Shown here: positions 44,622 to 52,624 of the stretch, in pieces
Numbering within the stretch: position 1 is the stretch's first letter
Layout: every line of letters starts with the position of its first letter
Assembly (NCBI RefSeq): GCF_006265225.1
Contig: NZ_VDCS01000003.1
Location: 248,001-312,000, forward strand
DNA from: Allotamlana fucoidanivorans
GTDB lineage: Bacteria; Bacteroidota; Bacteroidia; Flavobacteriales; Flavobacteriaceae
Direction of reading: 5' to 3'
DNA: 64,000 nucleotides
Program-made: the position numbers and the translations under genes
The notes under the pieces: generated by a model
Databases searched by the model: none
What the model was told of the DNA's origin: nothing
What the model saw: the letters and a program-made list of their open reading frames with translations, nothing else

Positions 44622-45383
44622 CTACTTTTCTGCTATCTCATTATAAATAGAACTCAATGTAGCACGCTCTTTTACCACATCACCAATAACAATGATTGCT
44701 GGTGATGATAATTGTTTTTCTGCAACAATACTTTCAATAGTATTTATGGTTCCTATACCTACATTTTCATCTTGTCTAGTTCCATTTTGAATAACAGCCA
44801 CAGCCGAATCTTGCTTGTTTGCTTCGGAAAAAATCTTTACAATCTCACCAAGCTTACTCATTCCCATTAAAATAACTACCGTGGCGTTTGATTTGGCTGC
44901 CAAAGCTACATCACTTGACAATTTATGCTTCTTCGTGGTACCAGTAATGACCCAGAAACTTTCGGAAGCACCTCGTTTTGTTAATGGAATACCTTGATAA
45001 GCTGGCACCGCTACAGACGATGATATACCTGGCACTACATAAGTTTCCAATCCAAATGCTCTTACATAATCTATTTCTTCAGCACCACGCCCAAAAATAA
45101 AAGGGTCACCACCTTTTAATCTTACTACATGTCCTTTTTCTTTTGCTTTTGAGACAATCAATTCATTGATTTGTTCTTGCTGAAATGCATAACACCCCTT
45201 ACGTTTTCCCACAAAAATAAGCTCCGTATCTTGAGAGGTATATTTTAATAGATTTTCGTTTATAAGCGCATCAAAAAGTATCACATCGGCAGATTCAATA
45301 GCCTTAATAGCCTTAAGGGTTATTAAATCTTCATCGCCAGGACCTGCGCCTACAACCGTTAGTTTGGGTGTTTTCAAGTTCAT
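44622..45383 (-). CDS. cobA: uroporphyrinogen-III C-methyltransferase
   Basis: SUMT makes precorrin-2 from uroporphyrinogen III with two SAM molecules. The 253-residue protein has the family signatures VGAGPGDEDLITLKAIKAI, VRLKGGDPFIFGRGAEE, VPGISSSVAVPAYQGIPLTKRG and a C-terminal AIIVIGDVV. In this operon it serves siroheme rather than cobalamin synthesis, since a Met8-like gene follows. Located 9 bases after the sulfite reductase gene. Confidence 0.95.
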   Translation of the reverse strand: MNLKTPKLTVVGAGPGDEDLITLKAIKAIESADVILFDALINENLLKYTSQDTELIFVGKRKGCYAFQQEQINELIVSKAKEKGHVVRLKGGDPFIFGRGAEEIDYVRAFGLETYVVPGISSSVAVPAYQGIPLTKRGASESFWVITGTTKKHKLSSDVALAAKSNATVVILMGMSKLGEIVKIFSEANKQDSAVAVIQNGTRQDENVGIGTINTIESIVAEKQLSSPAIIVIGDVVKERATLSSIYNEIAEK

Positions 45384-45392
45384 TATATAATT

Positions 45393-47498
45393 TTAGACCG
45401 CTTTTGCAGCATTAGTTTCAACTGCTCTGAAAGCTCTTACTTTTTGTAAAAACTGATTTGCTTGTTCAATATATTTTGATGCAAAGTCTTCAGAAGGAGC
45501 AAATTTATTAATTTGATACACTAATTCTGAAAAAGAAACGTTGCCCAACTCAATTTTTTCACTTTCAACAAAAATCTCATCAAATTGTGCGATAATACCA
45601 GCATGGGTATTTGTTTTCTTGTTTTCTGCTAATAATAATGCTTTTGCTGAATTTACCAACGAGCTATACGCATGATAAATAGCACTTGAATACACTTTAT
45701 TTCTTAAAGCTTCTTTAGCATTCTCAATTTTTTCTTCGCTCTCTAAAAATAAGGTAGCAATTAAATCAATGACCACACCAGCACATTCCCCTATACCAAT
45801 CTCTTTTACATATTTCTCTTCCGTACCCCAATCAATAAAATCACTTTCAGTTAAATTACTAACATCTTGTAAATCTTGTAAAAAGTCATAGAAATACCTT
45901 TCACCTTTTTCTTTATAGTACGCAACAAACTTCTTCCCTTTGGCATTAGCCTCATAATCATTCAAGATTCTCCTTAAAGCTTCGGGTCCTCTTCTACTTG
46001 GTACCTTCACCACTTTATCTGCAAAAACACCATTTCCATCACCTAAATTACCGCCACCTAATAATACTTGTAATGCGGGAGCTACTAATTTATCTGGTGT
46101 ACGAACAGACATTCCTTGAAACCCAATGTTGGCCATATTGTGCTGTCCGCAAGCATTCATACATCCACTAATTTTAATCACTAAATCTTCGTTGCTTAAA
46201 TACTGTGGATATTCTGCTTTTATAACGCGCTCTAATTCATCAGCAATTCCAGTACTACTTGCAATACCCAAATTACAAGTATCTGTACCTGGACAGGCTG
46301 TGATATCAACCGCTTTGTTATAACCTGCTTCAACAAACCCTAATTTTTCTAACTCATGATAGAAAAATGGCACTAGTTCCTCTTTTACATAAGGAATCAA
46401 TATATTTTGACGTAATGACAAACGAATTTCTCCCGCCGCATAATTTTCAACTAAATCTGCTAAAAGCCTTGCCTTATCCGTGTAAAAATCTCCTAAAAGC
46501 ACCTTTATACCTATAGCCACATACCCCTCTTGTTTTTGAGGCACTAAGTTTGTGCTTTTCCAAGTTTCAAAAGCTTGCTCATCTTTGATAGTAACTTCTG
46601 GAACATTAGATACCACAACTGGCTGAGCATATTCATAGGCATCAGCATCAATAGCTACTGATTTTAAGGCTATAGCATTTTGCTCAGCTTCAACTAAATT
46701 TTTAAAAGCCTCTAAACCAATATCCTTAATTAAGAATTTCATACGCGCTTTGGCTCGGCTTTTACGCTCACCATAACGATCAAAAATTCTTAAAACACCT
46801 TCCATTACTGGAATGATTTTATCCGTTGGTAAGAAATCAAATAACACATCAGCGTGACGTGGCTGTGATCCTAAACCACCTCCAAGCAATACTTTAAAGC
46901 CGCGTTGTCCTTCTTGTATTTTAGCTATAAAACCAAGGTCATGCAAGTATGACAATCCCGTATCGTCATCAGAAGCTGAGAAAGACACTTTAAACTTACG
47001 CCCCATTTCCTGACAAATTGGGTTTCTCAAAAAGAACCTAAATAGAGCATCCGCATAAGGAGATACATCAAATGGCTCATTAACATCAATACCAGCAGTT
47101 TCACTAGCTGTTACGTTTCTCACGGTATTACCACAAGCTTCTCTTAAGGTAATTTCATCTCGCTCAAGTTCAGCCCACAGCTCTGGCGTTCTATTCAAGT
47201 CTACATAATGAATTTGAATATCTTGACGTGTTGTGATATGTAATCGCCCACGAGAATATTCATCAGATACTTCTGAAATTCTACGTAACTGATTACTTTT
47301 CACTTTCCCATATGGTAATTTAATACGAATCATTTGTACGCCCTCTTGACGTTGACCGTAAACACCACGTGCTAAACGAAGGCTTCTAAATTTTTCTTCA
47401 TCAACCTTACCGTTGTGAAAAAGCTCAATTTTATTTGCTAAATCGATGATATCTTTTTCAACTACTGGATTTTCTATTTCTGTTCTAAAACTTTGCAT
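45393..47498 (-). CDS. siroheme sulfite (nitrite) reductase with C-terminal HEPN domain
   Basis: A 701-residue hemoprotein. Residues about 1-560 are a two-half nitrite/sulfite reductase (SDEYSRGRLHITTRQDIQIHYV, ETAGIDVNEPFDVSPYA). The 4Fe-4S/siroheme cysteines are Cys402, Cys408, Cys446 and Cys450 (ACPGTDTCNLG and SGCMNACGQH). Residues about 595-690 are extra: a helical HEPN-like domain (ALRNKVYSSAIYHAYSSLVNSAKALLLAENKK). Sulfite reduction to sulfide is the likely reaction because of its cysDNH and siroheme neighbours. The HEPN extension is absent from typical enzymes; its role is unknown and could be nucleotide binding or partner contact. Confidence 0.92.
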   Translation of the reverse strand: MQSFRTEIENPVVEKDIIDLANKIELFHNGKVDEEKFRSLRLARGVYGQRQEGVQMIRIKLPYGKVKSNQLRRISEVSDEYSRGRLHITTRQDIQIHYVDLNRTPELWAELERDEITLREACGNTVRNVTASETAGIDVNEPFDVSPYADALFRFFLRNPICQEMGRKFKVSFSASDDDTGLSYLHDLGFIAKIQEGQRGFKVLLGGGLGSQPRHADVLFDFLPTDKIIPVMEGVLRIFDRYGERKSRAKARMKFLIKDIGLEAFKNLVEAEQNAIALKSVAIDADAYEYAQPVVVSNVPEVTIKDEQAFETWKSTNLVPQKQEGYVAIGIKVLLGDFYTDKARLLADLVENYAAGEIRLSLRQNILIPYVKEELVPFFYHELEKLGFVEAGYNKAVDITACPGTDTCNLGIASSTGIADELERVIKAEYPQYLSNEDLVIKISGCMNACGQHNMANIGFQGMSVRTPDKLVAPALQVLLGGGNLGDGNGVFADKVVKVPSRRGPEALRRILNDYEANAKGKKFVAYYKEKGERYFYDFLQDLQDVSNLTESDFIDWGTEEKYVKEIGIGECAGVVIDLIATLFLESEEKIENAKEALRNKVYSSAIYHAYSSLVNSAKALLLAENKKTNTHAGIIAQFDEIFVESEKIELGNVSFSELVYQINKFAPSEDFASKYIEQANQFLQKVRAFRAVETNAAKAV

Positions 47499-47571
47499 TC
47501 CTCTGCTAACCTCCCAACGGGAAGGAATTTGTTAGTTTGACTATATTATTATTTGTTAAGCTGCTTTTATT

Positions 47572-48819
47572 CTATTGGATAAATCCCGCGCCAACGGTAT
47601 TATTTGACTGCGGATCAATAAGAATAAAAGACCCATTAGTTCTATGATTTTTAAACTGATCATAAAAAATAGGTTTGTTCAATTTAAATGATATTGAAGC
47701 AATATCATTAACACCTATACTTGTTACACCTTCTTCAATGCCTGAATAATCAGGGTGAATTTTATGATTAATCTTATCAACCTTAGCCAATACTTTATTA
47801 ATCCCATGTTGAACAATGTATTTGCCACCTGTATTTAATTGGGTAGCATCCATCCAACACACATTCGCTGTAAACTGTTTTTCAATAGTTGGTAAATCAC
47901 CATCCTTAACAATCATATCACCTCTACTTACATTGATATCATCTTCTAAAGTGATGGTTACTGACGAACGTCTTGAAGCCGTTTCATATTTTTCATCATA
48001 GAAATAAATCTCTTTGATTTTTGATTTGGTCATTGATGGTAACACCACAACGGCATCACCAACGCTTAAATTTCCTCCGTAAACTTTACCAGCATAACCT
48101 CTAAAATCATGGAATTCTTCTGTTTTTGGACGAATCACATACTGCACTGGAAAACGCGGAGTACCTGTATTAAAGATATCGGCTTTATCTAATTGCTCTA
48201 AATGCTCTAGCAAAGCTTCGCCTTTATACCAAGGCATTTTATCTGTGGTGTTTACTACGTTATCACCTTTTAATGCACTAATGGGAATAAACGTAATTTT
48301 TTGTCCTTGATAATCACGCTTACTCATTAACGCTTCAAAATCGGCTTTAATTTTGTTATAAACCTCTTCAGAATAATCTACTAAATCCATCTTATTGATA
48401 GCAACCACTACATCTTTTATTCTCAATAAATTATTGATAAAAAAGTGACGATTAGTTTGCTCAATCACGCCTTTTCTTGCATCAATTAATATGATTGAGG
48501 CCTGTGATGTTGAGGCTCCAGTAACCATGTTTCTGGTATACTCTACATGACCAGGAGTATCGGCAATGATATAACTTTTCTTCTTGGTTGAAAAATAGAT
48601 ATGCGCTACATCTATAGTAATACCTTGTTCTCTTTCAGCAACTAAACCATCTGTTGCTAAAGAAAAATCTAAGTAATCATAACCACGTTGTTTACTTGTT
48701 TTTTCAATAGCCTCTAACTTATCTGTAGTTAAAGATTTTGTATCATAGAGAATACGTCCTATTAACGTACTTTTCCCATCATCTACACTTCCTGCTGTTG
48801 CTATTTTTAATACTTCCAT
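47572..48819 (-). CDS. cysN: sulfate adenylyltransferase subunit 1 (GTPase)
   Basis: CysN is the regulatory EF-Tu-like GTPase of ATP sulfurylase. The 415-residue protein has the P-loop GSVDDGKSTLIGR, the switch DTPGHVEYTRNMVTGAS and NKMDLVD, then two beta-barrel domains. It ends after the EF-Tu-like domains, so no APS kinase (CysC) domain is fused. It drives formation of adenosine 5'-phosphosulfate (APS) together with CysD, encoded 147 bases upstream. Confidence 0.96.
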   Translation of the reverse strand: MEVLKIATAGSVDDGKSTLIGRILYDTKSLTTDKLEAIEKTSKQRGYDYLDFSLATDGLVAEREQGITIDVAHIYFSTKKKSYIIADTPGHVEYTRNMVTGASTSQASIILIDARKGVIEQTNRHFFINNLLRIKDVVVAINKMDLVDYSEEVYNKIKADFEALMSKRDYQGQKITFIPISALKGDNVVNTTDKMPWYKGEALLEHLEQLDKADIFNTGTPRFPVQYVIRPKTEEFHDFRGYAGKVYGGNLSVGDAVVVLPSMTKSKIKEIYFYDEKYETASRRSSVTITLEDDINVSRGDMIVKDGDLPTIEKQFTANVCWMDATQLNTGGKYIVQHGINKVLAKVDKINHKIHPDYSGIEEGVTSIGVNDIASISFKLNKPIFYDQFKNHRTNGSFILIDPQSNNTVGAGFIQ

Positions 48820-48966
48820 TTTATACTGTTGTTGGTTGTTGGTTTCTGGTTAGCAGGTTTCCCTATTAACCTTTTATATTCAACAACTTATATTATAATT
48901 TATTTTTTTGAAAATGTTTGCTTATTTAAATTACCTTTAATAGATAACTAACAACCATTAACCATT

Positions 48967-49872
48967 TTAAAAATACCCTTGTTGTTTACGTTTTTCCATA
49001 GCTGCTTCAGAGCGTTTATCATCTATACGTGCGCCACGCTCTGAAATAGTCGATTCTCTAATCTCTTCAACTACCTTATCAATAGTAGACGCTTCTGACA
49101 ACACCGCTGCTGTACAACTCATATCCCCTACCGTTCTAAAACGCACCATTTCTTCAATAACCTCTTCATGATCATCTCTATAAACCACATCATCTTCCGC
49201 CGACCAAATCATACCATCTCTTAAGAATACTTTACGTTTATGTGCAAAATATATAGAAGGAATTTCAATGTTTTCTTTCTCTATATAAGACCATACATCT
49301 AACTCGGTCCAATTTGAAATTGGAAACACACGAACATTTTGCCCATGCTCTATCTCTCCATTCAACATATCAAACAACTCTGGGCGCTGATTTTTTTCAT
49401 CCCATTGACCAAAATCATCACGTACAGAAAAAATACGCTCTTTAGCTCTAGCCTTTTCTTCATCACGACGTGCACCACCAATACAAGCATCAAACTTAAA
49501 CTCTTCAATAGCATCAAGAAGTGTTGTAGTTTGTAACATATTTCTACTAGCATACCTTCCTGATTCTTCTTTTACCTTACCTTGGTCTATAGAATCTTGC
49601 ACATTTCTTACAATTAATTCTAAACCTAACTCTTCAACCAATCGGTCTCTAAATTCTATGGTTTCAGGAAAATTATGTCCTGTATCGATATGCATTAAAG
49701 GGAATGGCACTTTTGCTGGATAAAATGCTTTTACAGCCAATCTTACCAAAGTAATTGAATCTTTTCCTCCTGAAAATAACAACACAGGTTTTTCAAATTG
49801 CGCTGCAACTTCTCTCATAATGTATATCGCTTCATTTTCTAACGAGTTGATATGTGATGTATCTTTATTCAT
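48967..49872 (-). CDS. cysD: sulfate adenylyltransferase subunit 2
   Basis: CysD is the catalytic ATP sulfurylase subunit making APS from ATP and sulfate. The 301-residue protein has the PP-loop SGGKDSITLVRLA (about 35-47), FPLMHIDTGHNFPET, ACIGGARRDEEKARAKERIFS, the NWTELDVWSYI segment and the C-terminal ERGARIDDKRSEAAMEKRKQQGYF, all characteristic. It is 42 bases downstream of cysH and before cysN. Confidence 0.97.
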   Translation of the reverse strand: MNKDTSHINSLENEAIYIMREVAAQFEKPVLLFSGGKDSITLVRLAVKAFYPAKVPFPLMHIDTGHNFPETIEFRDRLVEELGLELIVRNVQDSIDQGKVKEESGRYASRNMLQTTTLLDAIEEFKFDACIGGARRDEEKARAKERIFSVRDDFGQWDEKNQRPELFDMLNGEIEHGQNVRVFPISNWTELDVWSYIEKENIEIPSIYFAHKRKVFLRDGMIWSAEDDVVYRDDHEEVIEEMVRFRTVGDMSCTAAVLSEASTIDKVVEEIRESTISERGARIDDKRSEAAMEKRKQQGYF

Positions 49873-49914
49873 AATTGTGTTTCAATTCGCTTTCGCGGAA
49901 CTATTTTTTATTGA

Positions 49915-50535
49915 TTAGGCGTGTAAACCACACTCTCTATTTGCTAATGCTTTGGTTGGATCAAAATATTTAAACTCATTAGGAAGGCTATTCTCTTTTA
50001 AATACCCATCTAATTTCTCATCAGACCAAAAGTAAAACGGACTTACCTTTAAAACACCATCTTTACTTAAACTAAAAATCCCTATGCTATCTCTAAATGC
50101 GGTTTGCCCCTGACGTAAATTTGTAAACCAAACTTTAGGTTTATGCTCATCCATAGCTCTTTTAAAAGGCTCTAGCTTCACCTGCTCAGTAAACAAAGCA
50201 TGTTCAGGATCATCAACAGCAGGTATTCCCAATACTACATCTCTATGCGCCGAAGTTTGCTTTGGGACATACAAAAACACATTTAGATTTAAATCTTTTA
50301 TCACCTGCTCTGCATGCCTGTATGTTTGTGGTGTATTATATCCTGTATCACACCACACGACTGGCAACGTTGCTTCTACCTGAGTTACAGCATGCAATAT
50401 TGCCGCTTCATACGGCCTAAAATTAGTAGTCACCACCGCTTTTTGACTTAACTCAAGTGCTTTTTCTACAATTGATTTCGGCGTCGCCTCTTTAAACGCT
50501 TTGTTTAACTCTTGTATTTGATTCTCTGTAAACAT
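49915..50535 (-). CDS. cysH: phosphoadenosine phosphosulfate (PAPS/APS) reductase family
   Basis: CysH reduces (P)APS to sulfite. The 206-residue protein has the PP-loop-fold pattern (NFRPYEAAILHAVT, WCDTGYNTPQTYRHAE) and the C-terminal catalytic cysteine in RECGLH. The paired Cys motifs that bind the 4Fe-4S cluster of APS reductases are missing: the only other Cys is in VVWCDTG. By family knowledge this indicates a PAPS-using, cluster-free enzyme, but the usual APS kinase is not in this window. Confidence 0.9.
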   Translation of the reverse strand: MFTENQIQELNKAFKEATPKSIVEKALELSQKAVVTTNFRPYEAAILHAVTQVEATLPVVWCDTGYNTPQTYRHAEQVIKDLNLNVFLYVPKQTSAHRDVVLGIPAVDDPEHALFTEQVKLEPFKRAMDEHKPKVWFTNLRQGQTAFRDSIGIFSLSKDGVLKVSPFYFWSDEKLDGYLKENSLPNEFKYFDPTKALANRECGLHA

Positions 50536-50546
50536 TGTTTAATTTT

Positions 50547-50804
50547 TTATTTTCCCCACTTAATAGAATTCCAAACTCGTTCATGGAAAAAGTATAACAC
50601 CATTTTAGTGATTAATTCAATACCTCCTATTGAAAAAGCCAAATCTAATTTACCCGTTATTATCCAAGAAATTAATACCGTATCTAAAGTTCCTATTGTT
50701 CTCCAGCTAAGTGACTTTACAACACTTCTTAGCGGTTTTTCACTAGTAGTATCCTCTTTATACGTAGACTTTTCTTTACTTTTTAATAACATTTGTCCTA
50801 TCAT
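50547..50804 (-). CDS. DUF2061 membrane protein
   Basis: An 85-residue protein of the DUF2061 family: basic N-terminus, then KSLSWRTIGTLDTVLISWIITG, one to two hydrophobic segments and GIELITKMVLYFFHERVWN. It is the first gene of the sulfate-assimilation operon, 11 bases before cysH and directly behind the promoter/operator at 50823-50877. Function unknown; the position suggests a role in sulfate or sulfite handling at the membrane. Confidence 0.85.
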   Translation of the reverse strand: MIGQMLLKSKEKSTYKEDTTSEKPLRSVVKSLSWRTIGTLDTVLISWIITGKLDLAFSIGGIELITKMVLYFFHERVWNSIKWGK

Positions 50805-50822
50805 TTGTCGTTGAATTATATT

Positions 50823-50846
50823 AATCCTATCAGTTTAGTAGGGATT
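50823..50846. promoter_or_regulatory. inverted-repeat operator at the cys operon start site
   Basis: Imperfect dyad: outer arms AATCC (50823-50827) and GGATT (50842-50846), inner CCTA / TAGG, with the core TCAGTTTAG. It lies immediately downstream of the -7 element, covering the predicted start site. The size and TA/CC-rich arms fit Rrf2-family (CymR/IscR-like) operators, and an Rrf2 gene lies 168 bases away. Confidence 0.65.
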
Positions 50847-50847
50847 A

Positions 50848-50877
50848 CAAAAGTAATACTTTTTTTTACTTTACAAA
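50848..50877 (-). promoter_or_regulatory. promoter of the sulfate-assimilation operon
   Basis: On the minus strand TTTG (50877-50874), an 18-base spacer, then TACTTTTG (50855-50848), close to the Bacteroidota TTTG-N19-TAnnTTTG consensus. The predicted start is near 50841, about 37 bases before the DUF2061 ATG. Confidence 0.75.
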
Positions 50878-50971
50878 CTCTATTTTTTAATTTTTAGATT
50901 TTTTGTGTTTTTTTAAGTAATACGCAGGAAACTTTTTAAGAGAATAAAAGAAAAAATGATTATTTGCTAAT

Positions 50972-51385
50972 TTATTCTTCAGACAAATCGGCTAAGGTTG
51001 TGTTTCTAAACACTTTAAGTGTGCTATCTCTAACCTCAATCATTAATTTATGTACACTACATTTATGCTCATCAGGGCAGTCATCACACTTTTCATAAAA
51101 GTTTAAACTCACGCACGGCACCATAGCAATAGGCCCCTCTAACACTCGCATAACATCGGTCATTTTTGTTAGCGCGGGAGATTGTCTTAAATAGTACCCC
51201 CCGTGCTTCCCTTTTTTTGAGCCTAAAATACCCGCTTTTCTTAACGTTAGCAGAATCCCTTCTAGAAACTTTGGCGGAATACTTTCGCTTTTGGCTATTT
51301 CACTAACTCGTACTGGTTCGTCTCCTTGTGTTCTAGCAATAAAAGTTAAAGCCTTTAGTCCGTATTTCGTTTTTTTAGATAGCAT
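50972..51385 (-). CDS. Rrf2 family transcriptional regulator
   Basis: A 137-residue winged-helix regulator: MLSKKTKYGLKALTFIART, SEIAKSESIPPKFLEGILLTLRKAGILGSKKGKHGGYYL is the classic Rrf2 helix-turn-helix and wing. Cys91, Cys100, Cys103 and Cys109 near the C-terminus may bind an iron-sulfur cluster, as in IscR/NsrR, or another sulfur-related signal. It starts 4 bases after metZ and ends about 125 bases before the predicted cys transcription start, so it is placed to repress the sulfate operon. Ligand unknown. Confidence 0.92.
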   Translation of the reverse strand: MLSKKTKYGLKALTFIARTQGDEPVRVSEIAKSESIPPKFLEGILLTLRKAGILGSKKGKHGGYYLRQSPALTKMTDVMRVLEGPIAMVPCVSLNFYEKCDDCPDEHKCSVHKLMIEVRDSTLKVFRNTTLADLSEE

Positions 51386-51389
51386 GTCT

Positions 51390-52565
51390 TTAAGATAACT
51401 TTTTTAAAGCCTGTTCAATATCAGAAATAATATCATCGATATGCTCTAAACCAAGCGAACAACGCACCATTCCGTCAGTTATACCCGCTGCTGCTTTAAC
51501 ATCGGCCTCAACCTTAGCGTGTGTAGTACTTGCTGGATGTGTTACAATGGTTCTGGTATCCCCTAAATTGGCCGATAGTGAGCACATCTTTATAGCATCA
51601 AAGAAAGCACGACCGCCTTCTAAACCACCTTTTACTTCAAAAGCTACGATACTTCCACCTAATCGCATTTGTTTTTTGGCTATGTCATGTTTAGGATGCG
51701 ATTTTAGAAACGGATATTTTACCCATTTTACCTTTGGATGCGACTCCAAATACTCGGCAAGTTTTAATGCATTTTCACAATGCCTATCTACCCTTACTGC
51801 AAGTGTTTCTAATGATTTGGACAACACCCAGGCGTTAAAAGCACTCATTGAAGGTCCTGTTAGTCTTGAGAATAAATATATTTCGCGAATCAATTCTTTT
51901 TTCCCTACAGTAATACCACCAAGTACTCGCCCTTGTCCGTCCATTAATTTCGTGGCCGAATGGATTACTAAATCAGCACCAAATTTAATAGGGTTTTGCA
52001 AATATGGTGTAGCAAAGCAATTATCAATTACTAACAACAAACCATGCTTTTTACAAATAGTGCTTAAAAATTCTAAATCTAAAACATCAACTCCCGGATT
52101 GGTAGGTGTCTCTGCATAGATAAACTTTGTATTAGGTTGAATTAAATTTTCGATAGTTTCCACCTCATCAATATTGAAATACGAACATTCAATATTCCAT
52201 TTTGGGAAATACTTGGTAAACAAACCATGAGTTGCTCCAAACACAGAGCTGCACGACACCACATGATCACCTGCATCAAGCAAGGTAGCAAAGGTTGAAA
52301 ACACAGCAGCCATACCACTTGCAAAAGCAAAACCAGCTTCTGCACCTTCCATCAAACATACTTTATCTACAAATTCATTGACATTAGGATTGCTGTATCT
52401 ACTATATAAATCACGTTGTTTCTCTTCTGCAAATGATGCGCGCATTTCTTCTGCATCATCAAACACAAACCCCGAGGTTAAGTATAACGGCACCGAATGT
52501 TCAGAAAACTGAGTGGTTTCTGATTGTGTACGAATAGCTTCTGTTTCAAACTGCTTTTTACTCAC
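51390..52565 (-). CDS. metZ: trans-sulfuration enzyme family (O-succinyl/acetylhomoserine sulfhydrylase)
   Basis: A 391-residue Cys/Met-metabolism PLP enzyme: SRYSNPNVNEFVDKVCLMEGAEAGFAFASGMAAV, ETPTNPGVDVLDL, VIDNCFATPYLQNPI and the PLP Lys in LVIHSATKLMDGQGRVLGG. The protein is shorter than MetY and fits MetZ or a cystathionine gamma-synthase/lyase relative. The neighbourhood supports homocysteine formation by sulfhydrylation. Exact acyl preference is uncertain. It lies between the MetX-ThrA fusion and the Rrf2 gene. Confidence 0.85.
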   Translation of the reverse strand: MSKKQFETEAIRTQSETTQFSEHSVPLYLTSGFVFDDAEEMRASFAEEKQRDLYSRYSNPNVNEFVDKVCLMEGAEAGFAFASGMAAVFSTFATLLDAGDHVVSCSSVFGATHGLFTKYFPKWNIECSYFNIDEVETIENLIQPNTKFIYAETPTNPGVDVLDLEFLSTICKKHGLLLVIDNCFATPYLQNPIKFGADLVIHSATKLMDGQGRVLGGITVGKKELIREIYLFSRLTGPSMSAFNAWVLSKSLETLAVRVDRHCENALKLAEYLESHPKVKWVKYPFLKSHPKHDIAKKQMRLGGSIVAFEVKGGLEGGRAFFDAIKMCSLSANLGDTRTIVTHPASTTHAKVEADVKAAAGITDGMVRCSLGLEHIDDIISDIEQALKKLS

Positions 52566-52624
52566 TTTACTTTTTTTATGATCAATACAATTGACCTATT
52601 TACAAGACGACATAACGTCTAAAT

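Noticed and set aside
51547-52119. 190-residue plus-strand ORF opposite metZ
   Set aside because: Shadow of a clearly recognised PLP enzyme on the minus strand.
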